From: an uncultured Verrucomicrobiota bacterium | GTDB lineage: Bacteria; Verrucomicrobiota; Verrucomicrobiia; Verrucomicrobiales; Verrucomicrobiaceae | Length of the DNA stretch: 58,917 nt | Assembly (NCBI GenBank): GCA_903838675.1 | Contig: CAILZI010000106.1 | Coordinates: forward strand, 1 to 58,917 | Direction of reading: 5' to 3' | Shown: in pieces, positions 43,520 to 52,330 of the stretch | Position numbering within the stretch: the first letter of the stretch is position 1 | How the letters are laid out: each line of letters opens with the position of its first letter | Notes under the pieces: model-generated | What the model was told of the DNA's origin: nothing | What the model saw: only the letters and a program-made list of their open reading frames with translations | Databases searched by the model: none | Program-made: the position numbers and the translations under genes

Positions 43520-44311
43520 ATGACATTCCGAAGGTTATTTACACTGGTATTTGCGGCCTGCACCGTCACGGCTGCGGCTGACACCGTCAGTGTGACCGGA
43601 CTGGACAACAACGGAGATGCGATCGGCCAGTATGTCATTGGCGGCCAGACCTACTGGTGGATGTGCATCGAGCCAGGAGCGGCTGCTTTGAGCAACCAGA
43701 CAATCACTGCACAGACCTTGTCGTTTCAGGATGGCTGGACGGTGCAGAACGTTGAACGTAACAACATCTACCTTTCCGACCCCACTTTCTACGCCAGCAT
43801 AGTGCCGAAACAGGTCACCGTCATGGAGTACGTTCTCGACACTTACCTGCCATGGAACACCCTGGCAGGAGCTTCGGGCATCTTCACCGAGCAGAGCGGC
43901 GATTACCACAATTTCTCGAACAACGACCCCTTTTACAACGCGATGTATGCCGTGCAGGATTTCCTCTCCCAGACGGAAGGCAAGCCCCCGAAGTCGGACT
44001 TCACGAACCTGAGTGACTACCAGGATTATTACGCAGGCCTGGGCAATGCTACGGATGACGCACGCTCCGCCATTTTTCAGAGCATTTTGAGCGACGTCGC
44101 ATCCAAGGATTCCTCGGGTTTCTTCGCCACCTACGCCGTCCAGCACGGCTACTTCACCGTCAACACCTTCTACAACTACGCGGACCCGAACAACTGGCAG
44201 GACGGCCTTACCATCGGCTCTTTTGCCCCTGTTCCTGAGCCCGGCGGTGCCCTCCTCATCGCCAGTTTCGGCATCGCATGGACACTGCGCCGCCGTCGTC
44301 GGATTGGGTAA
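43520..44311 (+). CDS. PEP-CTERM sorted exported protein
   Basis: A 263-residue protein with a signal peptide (FTLVFAACTVTAAA) and a C-terminal sorting signal: VPEPGGALLIASFGIAW followed by an Arg cluster. This is the PEP-CTERM signal recognised by exosortase, which is not in the window. The mature part has no recognised domain but has aromatic and Asp/Asn-rich segments. The start at 43520 follows an AT-rich leader (43440-43515: TTTACATTTTGATAATTTTCATAAATTAAG), a likely promoter region. The upstream open frame to 43277 is not coding. Confidence 0.88.
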   Translation: MTFRRLFTLVFAACTVTAAADTVSVTGLDNNGDAIGQYVIGGQTYWWMCIEPGAAALSNQTITAQTLSFQDGWTVQNVERNNIYLSDPTFYASIVPKQVTVMEYVLDTYLPWNTLAGASGIFTEQSGDYHNFSNNDPFYNAMYAVQDFLSQTEGKPPKSDFTNLSDYQDYYAGLGNATDDARSAIFQSILSDVASKDSSGFFATYAVQHGYFTVNTFYNYADPNNWQDGLTIGSFAPVPEPGGALLIASFGIAWTLRRRRRIG

Positions 44312-44328
44312 GTCGAAACGGAATCGGC

Positions 44329-45102
44329 TCACTGCGCCGCCCGACGCAAGGCCTCAAACCATGCCTGCATGAATTGTGGATCGAGCCTGCCATAGAAGGC
44401 CATCACGAGCCCGGCCTTTTCCTTCACCTTTGGATACTGCGCCATAGCGCGCCAGAGCGCCTCATCGCCCATGAGCAAGCGTGAGGCGATCGAATTGAAG
44501 TCCTCCTCCAAGCTGGCCTGAGCATAAGCGTGCAGAAAACCTGCCGCCTGCAGATCCGCATCCAGCCGTTGGGACGCCTTCTGCTGCTTGATCGCCTGCA
44601 CTCCGCTGCCGAGATAGCGGAAGTCAGGCGGGTTGATCTCCTGCCACCGCTTCGTGTCGAGTTGTTGCGGCAGGTTGCGCAGCAGGATGCTGGAAAACTC
44701 CGCATGAAAAATTCCCTCCAGCACCGCATCTGCCACTTTGCCTGAGTTCGCCAGATACACCGCACAGCGGGAATTCGTCCCCCCCGTCGGCACTCCGCTG
44801 TAGGCCAGCTTTTGCACCACATAAACCCGCTGCAGATGCCTGCGCAGCACAGCCGCAGGATACTTCGCCAGCGCCCGCTCCACGATTTCCTGAGATCGTG
44901 GGCGCTGCGGCGCATCCAAAGTCGTCGCCTGAGCATTCACCGATGCAGAAAGCCAGCTCTGCGGAAAAATCTCTGGTCCCGCTGCATCCAAGCTTACCAC
45001 CGGGCCATTCCCCTCCTTGTCATCTTTTGCAGGAGCCGAGACCGCTTGCACAAGCGCGACGAAGTTGAGGCAAAGGAGCCAGAACAAAAGAGTGTTCTTC
45101 AT
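44329..45102 (-). CDS. Secreted protein, possible degenerate gluzincin metallopeptidase
   Basis: A 257-residue protein with a signal peptide (LLFWLLCLNFVALVQAVSAPA). Two segments recall zinc-binding lipoprotein metallopeptidases: FHAEFSSILLRN, where the normal site would be HExxH, and YAQASLEEDFNSIAS, similar to the EDF third-ligand region. In the first motif the second histidine is missing (HxEFSS), so it may be inactive, or the family assignment may be wrong. I found no better family. It converges on the PEP-CTERM gene with a 17-nt gap. Confidence 0.6.
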   Translation of the reverse strand: MKNTLLFWLLCLNFVALVQAVSAPAKDDKEGNGPVVSLDAAGPEIFPQSWLSASVNAQATTLDAPQRPRSQEIVERALAKYPAAVLRRHLQRVYVVQKLAYSGVPTGGTNSRCAVYLANSGKVADAVLEGIFHAEFSSILLRNLPQQLDTKRWQEINPPDFRYLGSGVQAIKQQKASQRLDADLQAAGFLHAYAQASLEEDFNSIASRLLMGDEALWRAMAQYPKVKEKAGLVMAFYGRLDPQFMQAWFEALRRAAQ

Positions 45103-45313
45103 GGAGTCTGACAACGTCAAGCCAACCGGGAATCCTTAATTTTAAATGAGGTTAATTAGGGACCTGCGAGCCTTCGCGTGAGCAGACGTAAGGCATCACA
45201 CTTGGCAGAACCGCCTGAGCTCCCGAGAACGTGTCTCTATCTTACAATTACCTGACTTGTGAGTCTATGCTGATTATAGAAAGTGTGCCGTTAACGATAA
45301 AGATCGTCATTTT

Positions 45314-47095
45314 ATGCACCGCATCTTCAAGAAAACCCTGCTTTCCAAGATGCCTTTAAGGTCTTGGAAACGGGCGATGGTGTACTGCGGTGCTTTGCTG
45401 CTCACGCTGCCTGCTGCGGGCCAGGACCTGCAACTGGAGGTGATGCCGATGGTTCATGGTGAGGCGCTGCGGCTGAATGAGCTGCTTACCCCAGGGATGG
45501 AGGCACAGGTGACTCGACTTGACTGCCTGCTCTCAGGGCTGGCTTTGCAGAGGGCGGACGACACCTGGATGGAATCAAAGGACTGGTTTGCGTTCCTGAG
45601 CACGGCGGCAGGCCGACTGACCGCCAAGGTCTCAGGCATCCCGGCGGGCGAGTACAAGGGCATCCGCTTTCGCATCGGTGTGGATGAGACCACCAACAAA
45701 TCGGACCCGAATCGTTATGCGCCGGATCATGCGCTGAATCCTCAGGTCAATGGCCTGCACTGGGGGTGGCAGGGCGGCTACATTTTCATGGCGCTCGAAG
45801 GCCGATTCTCGAAAGAGGGCAAGGAAAACGGGTTCTCATATCACATCGCCAACGCGCCGCAGTTGATGACGGTGGAGCTGCCGGTGGCATTTCGCGGCGG
45901 GCGCCCGGTGACGCTGGCGCTGGAGTTTGATGTGCAACAAGCGCTGGCGGGCATCGACTTTGACAAGGATGGAACCTCGACCCATTCACGCGCTGGCGAT
46001 GCACTGGCGACCAAGCTCAAGACGAACATTGAGAAGGCATTCCGGATGCGCAGCATGCATTACGACGTGTATCAGACCCCCACGTTTGCGACGGCGCGAG
46101 CTCCCCTGCCTGCTGGCACCCATGCCCTGACGCCGGCGATGACGCAGCGTTTTCCACAGGTGCAGCTGCCGGCCGACAATCCGCTGACGCAGGAGGGCGT
46201 GGCGCTGGGCCGGCAGTTGTTTCATGAGACGCGGTTGTCGATCAACGGCACGCAGTCCTGTGCATCCTGCCATGATCAAACACATGCCTTTGCCGATGCG
46301 CGGCGTTTCAGCACAGGCGCACAGCAGCAGACGGGAAAGCGCAATGCGATGGCCTTGTTCAATCTGGCCTGGCAGCAGTCATTCTTCTGGGATGGCCGTG
46401 CCGCGACGCTGCGTGAGCAGGTGCTGATGCCGATCCAGGACGCGCATGAGATGAATGAGACGCTGCCCAACGTCATCGCCAAGCTCAGTGCGGATCCGGA
46501 GTGCAAGCAGGCGTTTGCCAAAGCCTTTGGCACGGCAGAGATCACGCCCGAGCGAGTGGCGAAAGCACTGGAGCAGTTTCTGCTCACACTTGTTTCACAG
46601 GAATCACGATTTGACCGTGCGGTGCGCAAGGTGGCAGAACTGAACGAAAGCGAGAAGCGCGGGCTGCAGCTCTTCGTGACGGAGTTTGATCCCAAACGCG
46701 GGCTGCGCGGTGCTGACTGCTTTCACTGCCATGGCGGCACGCTGTTCACGAGCCAGCTGTTTGCCAACAACGGGCTTGAACTGGCCAATGATGACCTGGG
46801 CCGCATGGCAGTGACACAAAACGCTGCTGACCGTGGGAAATTCAAAACGCCGAGCCTGCGCAACGTCGCCCGCACCGCGCCCTACATGCATGATGGCCGC
46901 TTCACCACGCTGGAGGAGGTGGTGGAGCATTACAGCAGCGGTGTGCGACGCACCGCCACGCTGGATCCGAACCTTGCCAAGCATCCGGAGGCGGGCATTC
47001 AACTCACGGCACAGGAGAAGACCGATCTGGTGGCCTTTCTGAAGACGCTGACGGATGAAAGCTTTACGGACGCCGCCACAACCGCAGCACGATGA
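45314..47095 (+). CDS. Fusion of MbnP-like copper-binding domain and MauG/MbnH-like diheme cytochrome c peroxidase
   Basis: A 593-residue exported protein. Signal region about 1-36. Residues about 38-250 resemble MbnP-type domains: the segment LHWGWQGGYIFMALEG (149-163) carries the Trp-rich motif that in MbnP contains the tryptophan oxidised to kynurenine for copper binding. Residues about 265-580 form a diheme peroxidase of the MauG/MbnH type with two CxxCH sites, CASCH (316-320) and CFHCH (469-473), and the FFWDGRA and APYMHDGRF motifs of the family. In known systems MbnH and MbnP are separate proteins encoded by neighbouring genes; here one chain holds both. It is preceded by a 192-nt gap with an AT-rich segment. 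Confidence 0.85.
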   Translation: MHRIFKKTLLSKMPLRSWKRAMVYCGALLLTLPAAGQDLQLEVMPMVHGEALRLNELLTPGMEAQVTRLDCLLSGLALQRADDTWMESKDWFAFLSTAAGRLTAKVSGIPAGEYKGIRFRIGVDETTNKSDPNRYAPDHALNPQVNGLHWGWQGGYIFMALEGRFSKEGKENGFSYHIANAPQLMTVELPVAFRGGRPVTLALEFDVQQALAGIDFDKDGTSTHSRAGDALATKLKTNIEKAFRMRSMHYDVYQTPTFATARAPLPAGTHALTPAMTQRFPQVQLPADNPLTQEGVALGRQLFHETRLSINGTQSCASCHDQTHAFADARRFSTGAQQQTGKRNAMALFNLAWQQSFFWDGRAATLREQVLMPIQDAHEMNETLPNVIAKLSADPECKQAFAKAFGTAEITPERVAKALEQFLLTLVSQESRFDRAVRKVAELNESEKRGLQLFVTEFDPKRGLRGADCFHCHGGTLFTSQLFANNGLELANDDLGRMAVTQNAADRGKFKTPSLRNVARTAPYMHDGRFTTLEEVVEHYSSGVRRTATLDPNLAKHPEAGIQLTAQEKTDLVAFLKTLTDESFTDAATTAAR

Positions 47096-47213
47096 AGCAC
47101 AAGGCGGCTGCTCATCAGTAGTGATCTGTGCCTCAATCGGATATTCCGAATTATGCCAAAAGGACGAAACAATCGTCACCTTCCCTTTAATCAATAATTC
47201 CGCTTCTTCTGAG

Positions 47214-47287
47214 TGGTTACCCCGCAAGGATTCGAACCTTGAACGAGAGAATCAAAATCTCCTGTGTTACCATTACACCACGGGGTA
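47214..47287 (-). tRNA. tRNA-Gln (anticodon UUG)
   Basis: On the minus strand the sequence starts TACCCCG and ends CGGGGTA-A-CCA, a 7-bp acceptor stem with a genome-encoded CCA. The D-arm (GTGGTGTAATGGTAACAC), anticodon stem-loop (GGAGA-TTTTGAT-TCTCT) with TTG at the anticodon position, and T-arm (CAAGGTTCGAATCCTTG) are all seen. Length is 74 nt with CCA. TTG reads CAA, so it is Gln. Confidence 0.95.
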
Positions 47288-47594
47288 GGAGGTGTTCCGA
47301 GGGCGATATTAGAGCCTCCTTTTCGCTTCGCAAGGGCGGCTTCAGCCTGAATTAGACGGTTAAACGGGATTTTCAAACGTAACCCATGTCGAGAGGGGTG
47401 CTAAACGTGGGGTTTGTTTAACTTTTTTCGCGTGAGAGCGAAAAGGGCGGGAATGAGGCTCCAAGCATTGAATTTACTCGATCCTAGCTCCTAAAGATAC
47501 CCTTACTCTATTGAAATTATGGAAATGTGAAATGTTTATTCTTGCAATGCTTACTTTATTTATCATAATAGCTTTGTAATTTAAGAAAATCATT
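47288..47594. promoter_or_regulatory. AT-rich spacer between tRNA-Gln and the P-loop gene
   Basis: This 307-nt gap holds no gene. At 47425-47444 a short hairpin (TTTTCGC / GCGAAAA, 6-nt loop) sits after a T-run. From about 47465 to 47594 the base composition turns clearly AT-rich, unlike the rest of the window. The candidate promoter within it is listed separately. The left part is the upstream region of the tRNA gene on the minus strand. Confidence 0.55.
47542..47569 (+). promoter_or_regulatory. Candidate promoter of the P-loop gene
   Basis: TTGCAA (47542-47547), 16-nt spacer, CATAAT (47564-47569), 25 nt before the ATG, in the most AT-rich part of the gap. A reasonable sigma-70-like match, but AT-rich sequence gives such matches by chance. 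Confidence 0.35.
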
Positions 47595-48338
47595 ATGAAG
47601 AAGCTCATCCTCATCCAGAACGATTATCCCGGCACCGGCAAGAGCACCCTGGCGCTCTGCTTCCAACGTTACCTCCAGCAGTATGGTGTCTCTCATCAAC
47701 TCCTCTCCCTCACCGAAGAGGATTCCCATTCCGCCTCGGGTGTCACCGCCCTTGACGCCAGTTCACTGACACCGCGATCCTTCCTCGCGCATGTCGATGC
47801 CTCCCCCCTGACTATTTTGGACGTGAGCACCGGCCTCGGCGAGTTCTTCAACAAATTCTACCAAGGTTGTGAGATGGACCAGATCCTCCAAGCAGCGGGC
47901 GTGGCCCTCTCCGTAGTCCTGCCGGTCACCGTTGATCGTGAGAGCTTTGATTCGGTCATTGATGCGGCGGAGGTCTACTCTGACAACGCCGAATACCTGA
48001 TCGCCCACCTGGTAACGAGCTGCTACGACGAAGATGACAAGGTCTGGGACACCAGCTATGCGGCGCGTGTGATGGACATGTTTGAAGCCGTGGAACTGCA
48101 CATCCCGGAAATCACCTTCCAGGCGGAACTGAGCACTGAACGCATGAGCCTCGACTGTGCCCTGCAGCAGGACGATGCCGAAGAACGCCTGGGCAAGGAA
48201 TACACCAAATGGCAGCGCCGCGTGATGGGCCAGGTAGACAGCGCCCGCCAGTATCTCTTTGGTGATGCCTTCCGCCCCACTATGGCACCGAAGCCTGCCA
48301 AGCTGGTGCGCAAGAGCAAATCCAAGCTCGCCGCTTAA
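47595..48338 (+). CDS. P-loop NTPase of unknown function, ParA/MinD-like but with variant Walker A
   Basis: A 247-residue protein starting KKLILIQNDYPGTGKSTLA: the beta-strand and P-loop position are as in ParA/MinD/CobQ proteins, but the deviant Walker A (KGGxGKS) lysine is replaced, giving YPGTGKS (Tyr11, Lys16). A possible Walker B is TILDVSTGLGEF (about 73-84). The C-terminus is basic (KPAKLVRKSKSKLA) and could bind nucleic acid. No ParB or cargo gene is adjacent. Upstream is an AT-rich gap and a tRNA gene; downstream it converges on ptsI with a 15-nt gap. Function unknown. Confidence 0.65.
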   Translation: MKKLILIQNDYPGTGKSTLALCFQRYLQQYGVSHQLLSLTEEDSHSASGVTALDASSLTPRSFLAHVDASPLTILDVSTGLGEFFNKFYQGCEMDQILQAAGVALSVVLPVTVDRESFDSVIDAAEVYSDNAEYLIAHLVTSCYDEDDKVWDTSYAARVMDMFEAVELHIPEITFQAELSTERMSLDCALQQDDAEERLGKEYTKWQRRVMGQVDSARQYLFGDAFRPTMAPKPAKLVRKSKSKLAA

Positions 48339-48353
48339 CCCCAAAACCACGGG

Positions 48354-50114
48354 CTACTCGAACAATTCGGGATAGTTCCTGTCCGCCACAGCCCGGCTGA
48401 GAATACGTATCTCGGCCGGGCTGGTGCATTTCTGGACTGCTTGAGCCAGCGCTTCACACTCCTGCACAGCCAGACGCCGCACGGCATGCTTCACGCGCGC
48501 GATCTGTGTGGTGGCCACACTGAGTTCATTCAATCCAAGGCCGATCATCAAAGGGGTCAGGGTCAGATCCGACGCCATCTCACCACACATGCCGATGCGG
48601 ATGCCCGCCGCGCGTGCAGCCTTGACCGACATGCCGATGAGTCGCAGCACCGCAGGATGGGTGGGCTGGTAGAGTTTGGCCACGCGGTCATTGAGCCGGT
48701 CCACCGCAATGGTGTACTGAATCAGGTCATTCGTCCCAAGGCTGAGGAAATCGACTTCCGCTGCGATCAAATCCGCCGAGAGCGCTGCGCTGGGAATCTC
48801 GATCATGGCACCGATCTCGATCTCGTCCGGCACATCCACGCCTTCCGCCGTGAGCTCATCCGCACACTCATTGAGCACGGCTTTCGCCTCCAGAACTTCT
48901 TGTACGCCGGAGACCATGGGAAACATGATGCCCACGCGTCCATGAACCGCCGCACGCAGGAGGGCACGCAGCTGCCGCTTGAACAAATCCAGCCGGCCCA
49001 GTGAAAGCCGAATGCCACGCCAGCCGAGAAACGGATTGGGCTCCGGCTCCACGGCGAGACGCTCATCCACCTTGTCACCACCGAGATCCAGAGTGCGGAA
49101 CACCACACGCTTTGGAGCCTGGGACTTCACCACTTTGCTGTAGGCTGTGGTGAGCTGGTCTTCGGTGGCATCCGGATTTTCCAGATGCAGGAACTCCGTG
49201 CGGAACAGCCCCACCTCCTCGGCGCCGCTGTCCTCCACGATCTTCATTTCCTCGATGAACTCTGCATTCGCACCCACGCAGATCGGCGAGCCGCAGCGGG
49301 TGAGCGAAGGTTTGTGCCGCTCCAGTTGAAACACATCCTCACGACGTTCCGCCTGCTCCTCCCGGAGCCGGTAGCGCGCCAGGGTTTCAGCGCTTGGATT
49401 CTGAATCAACAAGCCGCCTTCACCATCCAGCAGCACGGTGTCACCGCTGTGCAGATCATCGCAGATGCCATGCAGTCTGACGACCGCCGGCAGCGCCAGC
49501 GAACGGGCGATGATGGCGGCATGCGATACCGCGCTGCCCGTTTCCAGGGCAAAGCCCAGCACTTTGGTGCGGTCGAGCTGCACGGTGTCCGAAGGCGTCA
49601 GATCATGCGCAACGACGATCACCGGCTCATCAAACATGGGGTGGTCCAGCAGTTCCCCGCGCAGATGGCGCATGACCCGCTGGGTCACGTCTTTCACGTC
49701 CAGAAAGCGTTCACGCAAGTAGGCGTCAGAAAGCCCGCGCAGAGCGTCCATGTGCTTGCACATGAGCTTGTAGTAGGCCCAGTCAACGCAGACGCGCTGC
49801 TCGCGCACGGTTTTTTCCGTCTGTTTCAAAATCGTGGAGTCCTGCAGGATCAGCAGGTGTGTTTCAAAGATCTCGCTCTCGGCGCTGCCATGCTCACCGG
49901 CCATGACGCGCTGAAGTTCCTCGATCTCTTTGGCAGTCGCCGCCAGCGCAGCATGCAGGCGCTCCATTTGGTGCGCTTCTGTACCAGGCTCAATGCTATC
50001 CTCGTCCGGTTCGTCAAAGTGGTCCTTAAGCACATGCACCACCGCATGCGCGACCCCATCGGACACTGCGGTGCCGGTCCAGGTTTTTTCTTGCAAAGGG
50101 GGTGGTGAACTCAT
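48354..50114 (-). CDS. ptsI: Phosphoenolpyruvate-protein phosphotransferase (PTS enzyme I)
   Basis: A 586-residue EI that transfers phosphate from phosphoenolpyruvate to HPr. The N-terminal domain has the active His198 in GSAVSHAAIIARS, where most EIs have GG(R/K)TSHAA. The PEP-binding C-terminal domain has LFRTEFLHLE, RTLDLGGDKVDERL, FLGWRGIRLSL and the active cysteine in GMCGEMASDLTL. HPr, EII or HPr kinase genes are not in the window. A TPR gene lies upstream (50167-51015), read in the same direction. Confidence 0.95.
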   Translation of the reverse strand: MSSPPPLQEKTWTGTAVSDGVAHAVVHVLKDHFDEPDEDSIEPGTEAHQMERLHAALAATAKEIEELQRVMAGEHGSAESEIFETHLLILQDSTILKQTEKTVREQRVCVDWAYYKLMCKHMDALRGLSDAYLRERFLDVKDVTQRVMRHLRGELLDHPMFDEPVIVVAHDLTPSDTVQLDRTKVLGFALETGSAVSHAAIIARSLALPAVVRLHGICDDLHSGDTVLLDGEGGLLIQNPSAETLARYRLREEQAERREDVFQLERHKPSLTRCGSPICVGANAEFIEEMKIVEDSGAEEVGLFRTEFLHLENPDATEDQLTTAYSKVVKSQAPKRVVFRTLDLGGDKVDERLAVEPEPNPFLGWRGIRLSLGRLDLFKRQLRALLRAAVHGRVGIMFPMVSGVQEVLEAKAVLNECADELTAEGVDVPDEIEIGAMIEIPSAALSADLIAAEVDFLSLGTNDLIQYTIAVDRLNDRVAKLYQPTHPAVLRLIGMSVKAARAAGIRIGMCGEMASDLTLTPLMIGLGLNELSVATTQIARVKHAVRRLAVQECEALAQAVQKCTSPAEIRILSRAVADRNYPELFE

Positions 50115-50166
50115 TTCCGCTCCTACCTTTCATGCGGACACTGCGTTTGGCAATCGCCACAGTGCA

Positions 50167-51015
50167 TCAAACTTTCGCCAGCACCTTTTCCATGCGCTTT
50201 TTCAAGGCGCCCGCCTTGCCTTCCTCGCCAATGATCTCAAGCATGGCGACGTAGTCGGTCCCGATGGCCTCATAGCTGCGGGATTCCTGGGGCAGCTGCG
50301 CCTCCAGGATGGTCAGACTTCGCTCAAAGAGCTGCTGTGCCGCTAAATTGTCCTTCAGTTCATGGCAAGCCGTGGCGAGATTGCACAGGGACTGCGCCAC
50401 ATCCCGGTGGTTCTCTCCCAGGACCTCGATGCGGATTTGCAGTCCGTCCTCAAACATTTCCTTGGCCTGATCTGGAAATCCGGCTGCGTAGTACAGGCTG
50501 CCCAAGTTATTGAACACACAGGCCACCGACTCCGATTTGCGGCCGCGCTTGTTTTCCAGGGTCTCCAGCGCGCGCAGATAATGCTGCTCCGCCAGGGCAA
50601 ACTTGTCCATGCACTTGTAGGTCATGGCCAGGTTGTTGCGCAGCTGGGCCGCCACCTCGGCGTTCTCACCGCCCAACGCCTCATGGTTGCTGATGGCCTC
50701 TTCGTAAAACGGCAGTGATTCCGCCTCCCGCCCGCTGAAATCCAGCAGTGTCGCGAGACTCGTCCGCACATTGGCCATGACATCGGCCGGTAGTTCCAGA
50801 TCCTTCCCGGCCTCAAGTGCTTCGAGAAATGTTGCTTCTGCTCCTGAGATGTCGCCCGCTTCGCGCTGGGCATCTCCCAGCACCTGCAGCGCACGTACCA
50901 GAGCGGGAGCCTTGCCTGGAAATTCCTTCACCGCAGTGCGCTGGGTCTCCACCGCTTTGAGTGCGGCTTGGATGACAGAATCGGCAGTGGCAGCTGAAGA
51001 AGAGTTTTCGGGCAT
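50167..51015 (-). CDS. TPR repeat protein
   Basis: A 282-residue protein with tetratricopeptide repeats of kinesin-light-chain type (about 45-270: LRNNLAMTYKCMDKFALAEQHYLRALETLE, NNLGSLYYAAGFPDQAKEMFEDGL, SLCNLATACHELKDNLAAQQLFERSLTIL). The start at 51015 is the Met before the repeats; the longer frame to 51168 gives no conserved residues. TPRs mediate protein-protein contact. It lies 53 nt upstream of ptsI and may share its transcript. Confidence 0.85.
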   Translation of the reverse strand: MPENSSSAATADSVIQAALKAVETQRTAVKEFPGKAPALVRALQVLGDAQREAGDISGAEATFLEALEAGKDLELPADVMANVRTSLATLLDFSGREAESLPFYEEAISNHEALGGENAEVAAQLRNNLAMTYKCMDKFALAEQHYLRALETLENKRGRKSESVACVFNNLGSLYYAAGFPDQAKEMFEDGLQIRIEVLGENHRDVAQSLCNLATACHELKDNLAAQQLFERSLTILEAQLPQESRSYEAIGTDYVAMLEIIGEEGKAGALKKRMEKVLAKV

Positions 51016-51145
51016 GATCTCGACAAAAAAAGGTCGGGGTGGTGGAGGTGTACCTTCGTGGACAGAGCGCCCCCCCGTCAAGTGCCGCGTTCGCTCCAAT
51101 GCACAAAACTCGGGAGGGCTGAGTGTGGGATCTGCACCCCGGGGC

Positions 51146-52228
51146 TCACGGTTTGAGCCAGTATTCAAAGAAGCGGTAGATCTGCTCGTTGGATTCCTCG
51201 TTGGGGTCGTGCTTTTCGCGGTTCGTCATCGCCACACGGCTGGCGACGCCGAGCAGCTGATTCACGGCGATGGCGTGATTGAGCGCGGCCCAGCGTTTTG
51301 GAGGGTCTTCGGCACCCCCGGAGACGAGGAATGGGCGCGGAGCCATCAGGGCATGAAGTTCCTGCAGATCATGGCCTTGCTCGATGAGCGTCTTGTAGGC
51401 ACCGGTGCGCGGGCTGTCTGCAGCCACCAGACCCGGTTTGCGAGTGAGGGCCGGATCCAGACCGAGGTACCAAGGCTCCTGATAATTGATGCTGCCGCGC
51501 GTTTCATCAAAGACGATCCCTGGATCGCTCCACACGGCGCAGGCATACTTGTCCCACAGGCAGGAGCCAAAGAGCGACCACTTGCCGCCATACGAATGTC
51601 CCACAATGCCGATGCGGTGGGCATCGACCTCCGGCAGCGAGGCCAGTGCCTGCCACATGTTTGCGCTTATGTAGCCAAGATAAGAGAGCGGCTGGTACTT
51701 CGCCGCCGCGCTAAGCACAGGTTTGCGGGCATCGCCACCGGGTGAACCGATTGAGAGCGTAACAAAGCCACGCCGCGCCAGCTGCCAGGCAAAGTCACGC
51801 AGCGGTTTTTCACTGAGCCCCGCGCTCGTTTCGGGATCGTAGTAGGGGACGAAGACTGCGGGGCGTTTTCCGGTGTTTGCAGGCAGCAGGAGGTAGCCAT
51901 CTCCGGTTTGTCCGGGTGCGATCTCGACGCGCACCTTGCGCTGCGTGATGTTCCCTTCCCGCCGGGTTGTTTCCAAGACTTCCATCTTGGGCTGATCAAT
52001 GACCGCAGGCCATGCGCCCATGATGGCATGCCAGTCCGCGAGGATTTCAGCACGCCGTTTGGGCCAGTCTTCGGCGGTCTTCACCGGGCTGCCGTCATTG
52101 AACACGAGCGGTGACTTGCCTGGAGAGAACTGACCGACGAATTCAGCAGGCACCCGGGTAAAGGGCAGCTCATCGGCATGAGCCATCAGTGCAGCGGCGA
52201 GCAGGCTGGAAAGGAACAAAGGTTTCAT
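51146..52228 (-). CDS. Secreted alpha/beta hydrolase (esterase-like)
   Basis: A 360-residue exported hydrolase with a signal peptide (MKPLFLSSLLAAALMAHAD). The nucleophile motif is GIVGHSYGGKWS, followed by a segment with AVWSDPGIVFDE and, near the C-terminus, FLVSGGAEDPP (acid) and EKHDPNEE (His). The overall layout, including WxxRRAEILADWHAIMG near residue 60, resembles acetyl-xylan-esterase/CE15-like proteins of Verrucomicrobia and Planctomycetes. The exact substrate cannot be read; a role in plant polysaccharide degradation is possible. Confidence 0.82.
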   Translation of the reverse strand: MKPLFLSSLLAAALMAHADELPFTRVPAEFVGQFSPGKSPLVFNDGSPVKTAEDWPKRRAEILADWHAIMGAWPAVIDQPKMEVLETTRREGNITQRKVRVEIAPGQTGDGYLLLPANTGKRPAVFVPYYDPETSAGLSEKPLRDFAWQLARRGFVTLSIGSPGGDARKPVLSAAAKYQPLSYLGYISANMWQALASLPEVDAHRIGIVGHSYGGKWSLFGSCLWDKYACAVWSDPGIVFDETRGSINYQEPWYLGLDPALTRKPGLVAADSPRTGAYKTLIEQGHDLQELHALMAPRPFLVSGGAEDPPKRWAALNHAIAVNQLLGVASRVAMTNREKHDPNEESNEQIYRFFEYWLKP

Positions 52229-52330
52229 GAGAATGGTATTTCAAGAACGTGACTTTGCAGTGCTTCCATGCGGGCAAGTCAGTTCAGATGAAGGGAGCGG
52301 GCGCAAAAAGGCAAAGCCGACCTGAAAAGC

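Noticed and set aside
47288..48338. Integrated genomic island at tRNA-Gln
   Set aside because: No integrase and no direct repeat of the tRNA 3' end were found on the other side; only the AT shift supports it.
50771..51745. A 324-codon plus-strand frame spanning the TPR and esterase genes
   Set aside because: Antisense shadow that crosses two real genes; no recognisable protein.
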